Below, piece by piece: positions 6,494-6,929 of a DNA stretch of 6,929 nt. Position 1 is the stretch's first letter, and each line of letters opens with the position of its first letter. The stretch covers positions 1 to 6,929 of the forward strand of contig CAJKQZ010000129.1 in the NCBI GenBank assembly GCA_905202115.1, written 5' to 3'. The notes beneath the pieces were generated by a model. That model made no database searches, was not told the DNA's origin, and saw only the letters and a list, made by a program, of their open reading frames with translations. Both the position numbers and the translations under genes were made by a program. The DNA is from an uncultured Prevotellaceae bacterium. Lineage in GTDB: Bacteria > Bacteroidota > Bacteroidia > Bacteroidales > Bacteroidaceae.

Positions 6494-6536
6494 CAAGCCG
6501 CAAGCGGAATATCGTTTTCCGTTTGCGGCTTGCTTT
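6494..6536 (+). terminator. Intrinsic-type terminator of the tRNA-Gln gene
   Basis: A 16-pair stem begins CAAGCCGCAAGCGGAA (6494-6509), has a 7-base loop, and closes with TTCCGTTTGCGGCTTG (6517-6532). All pairs are Watson-Crick except one G-T. It starts 8 bases after the tRNA 3' end. The T run that follows is short (CTTT), but the GC-rich stem and its position make termination likely. Confidence 0.8.
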
Positions 6537-6540
6537 ATAA

Positions 6541-6889
6541 TACGATATCGTCTTTATTTCCGAATGCGGCTGTGCTACTTATGGATATTTTGCAGCTTAT
6601 CTGAAAAGGTTGTCACGGTTTTCTGCGTCAAATAATCAATGGTAGGAATATGTTTCTGAAATGTTTTTGGCTCGGTAGAAGTTTAATGTGTATGAGTGAT
6701 TCCTTTTCGGAAATCCGGAAGTGAGTTTTCACTACGGTTCTTTTTCTTGTTGTGTCCATTCTGCCTCTGTCGAAAATATACATGCGTTGTTGCATTTGTT
6801 GCAATGCAGGAACAGGCATTGGACTTTTCAGAACATGACATTTTGTCATGTGCCCGCACCTCCCGTCGGCACGTGGAAAAAAACTTCCC
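6541..6889. other. Intergenic region without a supported gene
   Basis: I see no gene here. Short open frames on both strands have no recognisable motif, no credible promoter or start context, and compete with one another in different frames. Visible structure is limited to small inverted repeats: TGCATT/AATGCA (6791-6808) and ACATGACA/TGTCATGT (6833-6851). The sequence is AT-rich compared with the coding regions, consistent with an intergenic or decayed segment. Confidence 0.5.
6833..6851. repeat. Short perfect inverted repeat
   Basis: ACATGACA and TGTCATGT form 8 perfect pairs around a TTT loop. It could be an operator-like dyad for a gene beyond the right edge or a small RNA hairpin. There is no adjacent T run, so it is not a classical terminator. 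Confidence 0.45.
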
Positions 6890-6929
6890 GCTTGTAGAAA
6901 AAATTATCTCAGACATATTTTGAATTATC
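6890..6929. repeat. Dispersed repeat, short copy, cut by the window edge
   Basis: This is the second copy of the element seen at 2767-2843. It keeps the GCTTGTAGAAAAAA block and the 23-base identical block (6905-6927) but lacks about 21 bases that make the left palindrome arm. On the minus strand it ends in six Ts followed by CTACAAGC, like the long copy. This suggests it forms the 3' part of a terminator for a minus-strand gene beyond the window. The rest of the copy is not visible. Confidence 0.65.

Noticed and set aside
6350..6604. Plus-strand open frame of 84 codons spanning the tRNA
   Set aside because: It runs through the promoter, tRNA-Gln and terminator hairpin, so it is not a protein gene.
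6628..6916. Two overlapping minus-strand open frames of 73 and 77 codons near the right end
   Set aside because: They overlap in different frames, have no known motif, and the longer begins inside the dispersed repeat.
1..6929. CRISPR array, insertion sequence, phage or defence system
   Set aside because: No spaced direct repeats, transposase, integrase or defence-type protein is present; the coding content is housekeeping genes plus one glycoside hydrolase.

Overview
The window reads as chromosomal DNA of a Bacteroidales (Bacteroidetes) gut-type anaerobe. The reasons are promoter boxes of the Bacteroidetes form TAnnTTTG, the absence of clear Shine-Dalgarno sequences, the gene order rsfS-ftsH-cdsA, and a secreted GH76 mannanase-type enzyme. 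I cannot assign genus or species from sequence reading alone.

Layout. Positions 1-228 are mostly noncoding and carry the probable promoter of an AP endonuclease gene (xth/exoA type, + strand, 229-984). After 43 bases follows a secreted two-domain protein (+ strand, 1028-2695) with a ricin-type beta-trefoil domain and a GH76 domain. A 191-base convergent intergenic region (2696-2886) holds two hairpins, one of them a perfect 42-base palindrome. The minus strand then carries a tight three-gene operon read from 6230 down to 2887: rsfS (ribosome silencing factor), ftsH (membrane AAA+ zinc protease) and cdsA (CDP-diglyceride synthase). ftsH and cdsA overlap by 4 bases. A divergent promoter region (6231-6414) separates rsfS from a single tRNA-Gln(CUG) gene (6415-6485, + strand) with its own near-consensus promoter and a strong terminator hairpin. 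The last 390 bases hold no gene I can support, but they contain small inverted repeats.

How the parts relate. The minus-strand operon joins translation shut-down (RsfS), membrane protein quality control (FtsH) and phospholipid precursor synthesis (CdsA), all housekeeping functions of the growing cell envelope. The + strand pair joins base-excision repair to a glycan-degrading enzyme with no obvious functional link.

Main point for a second look. The palindrome downstream of cdsA shares 23 identical bases and a further flanking block with the extreme right end of the window. The two copies differ by about 21 bases, in a way that suggests a terminator-like dispersed repeat in which one copy gained an inverted duplication. 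I see no convincing new multi-gene system; the protein genes are recognisable families.
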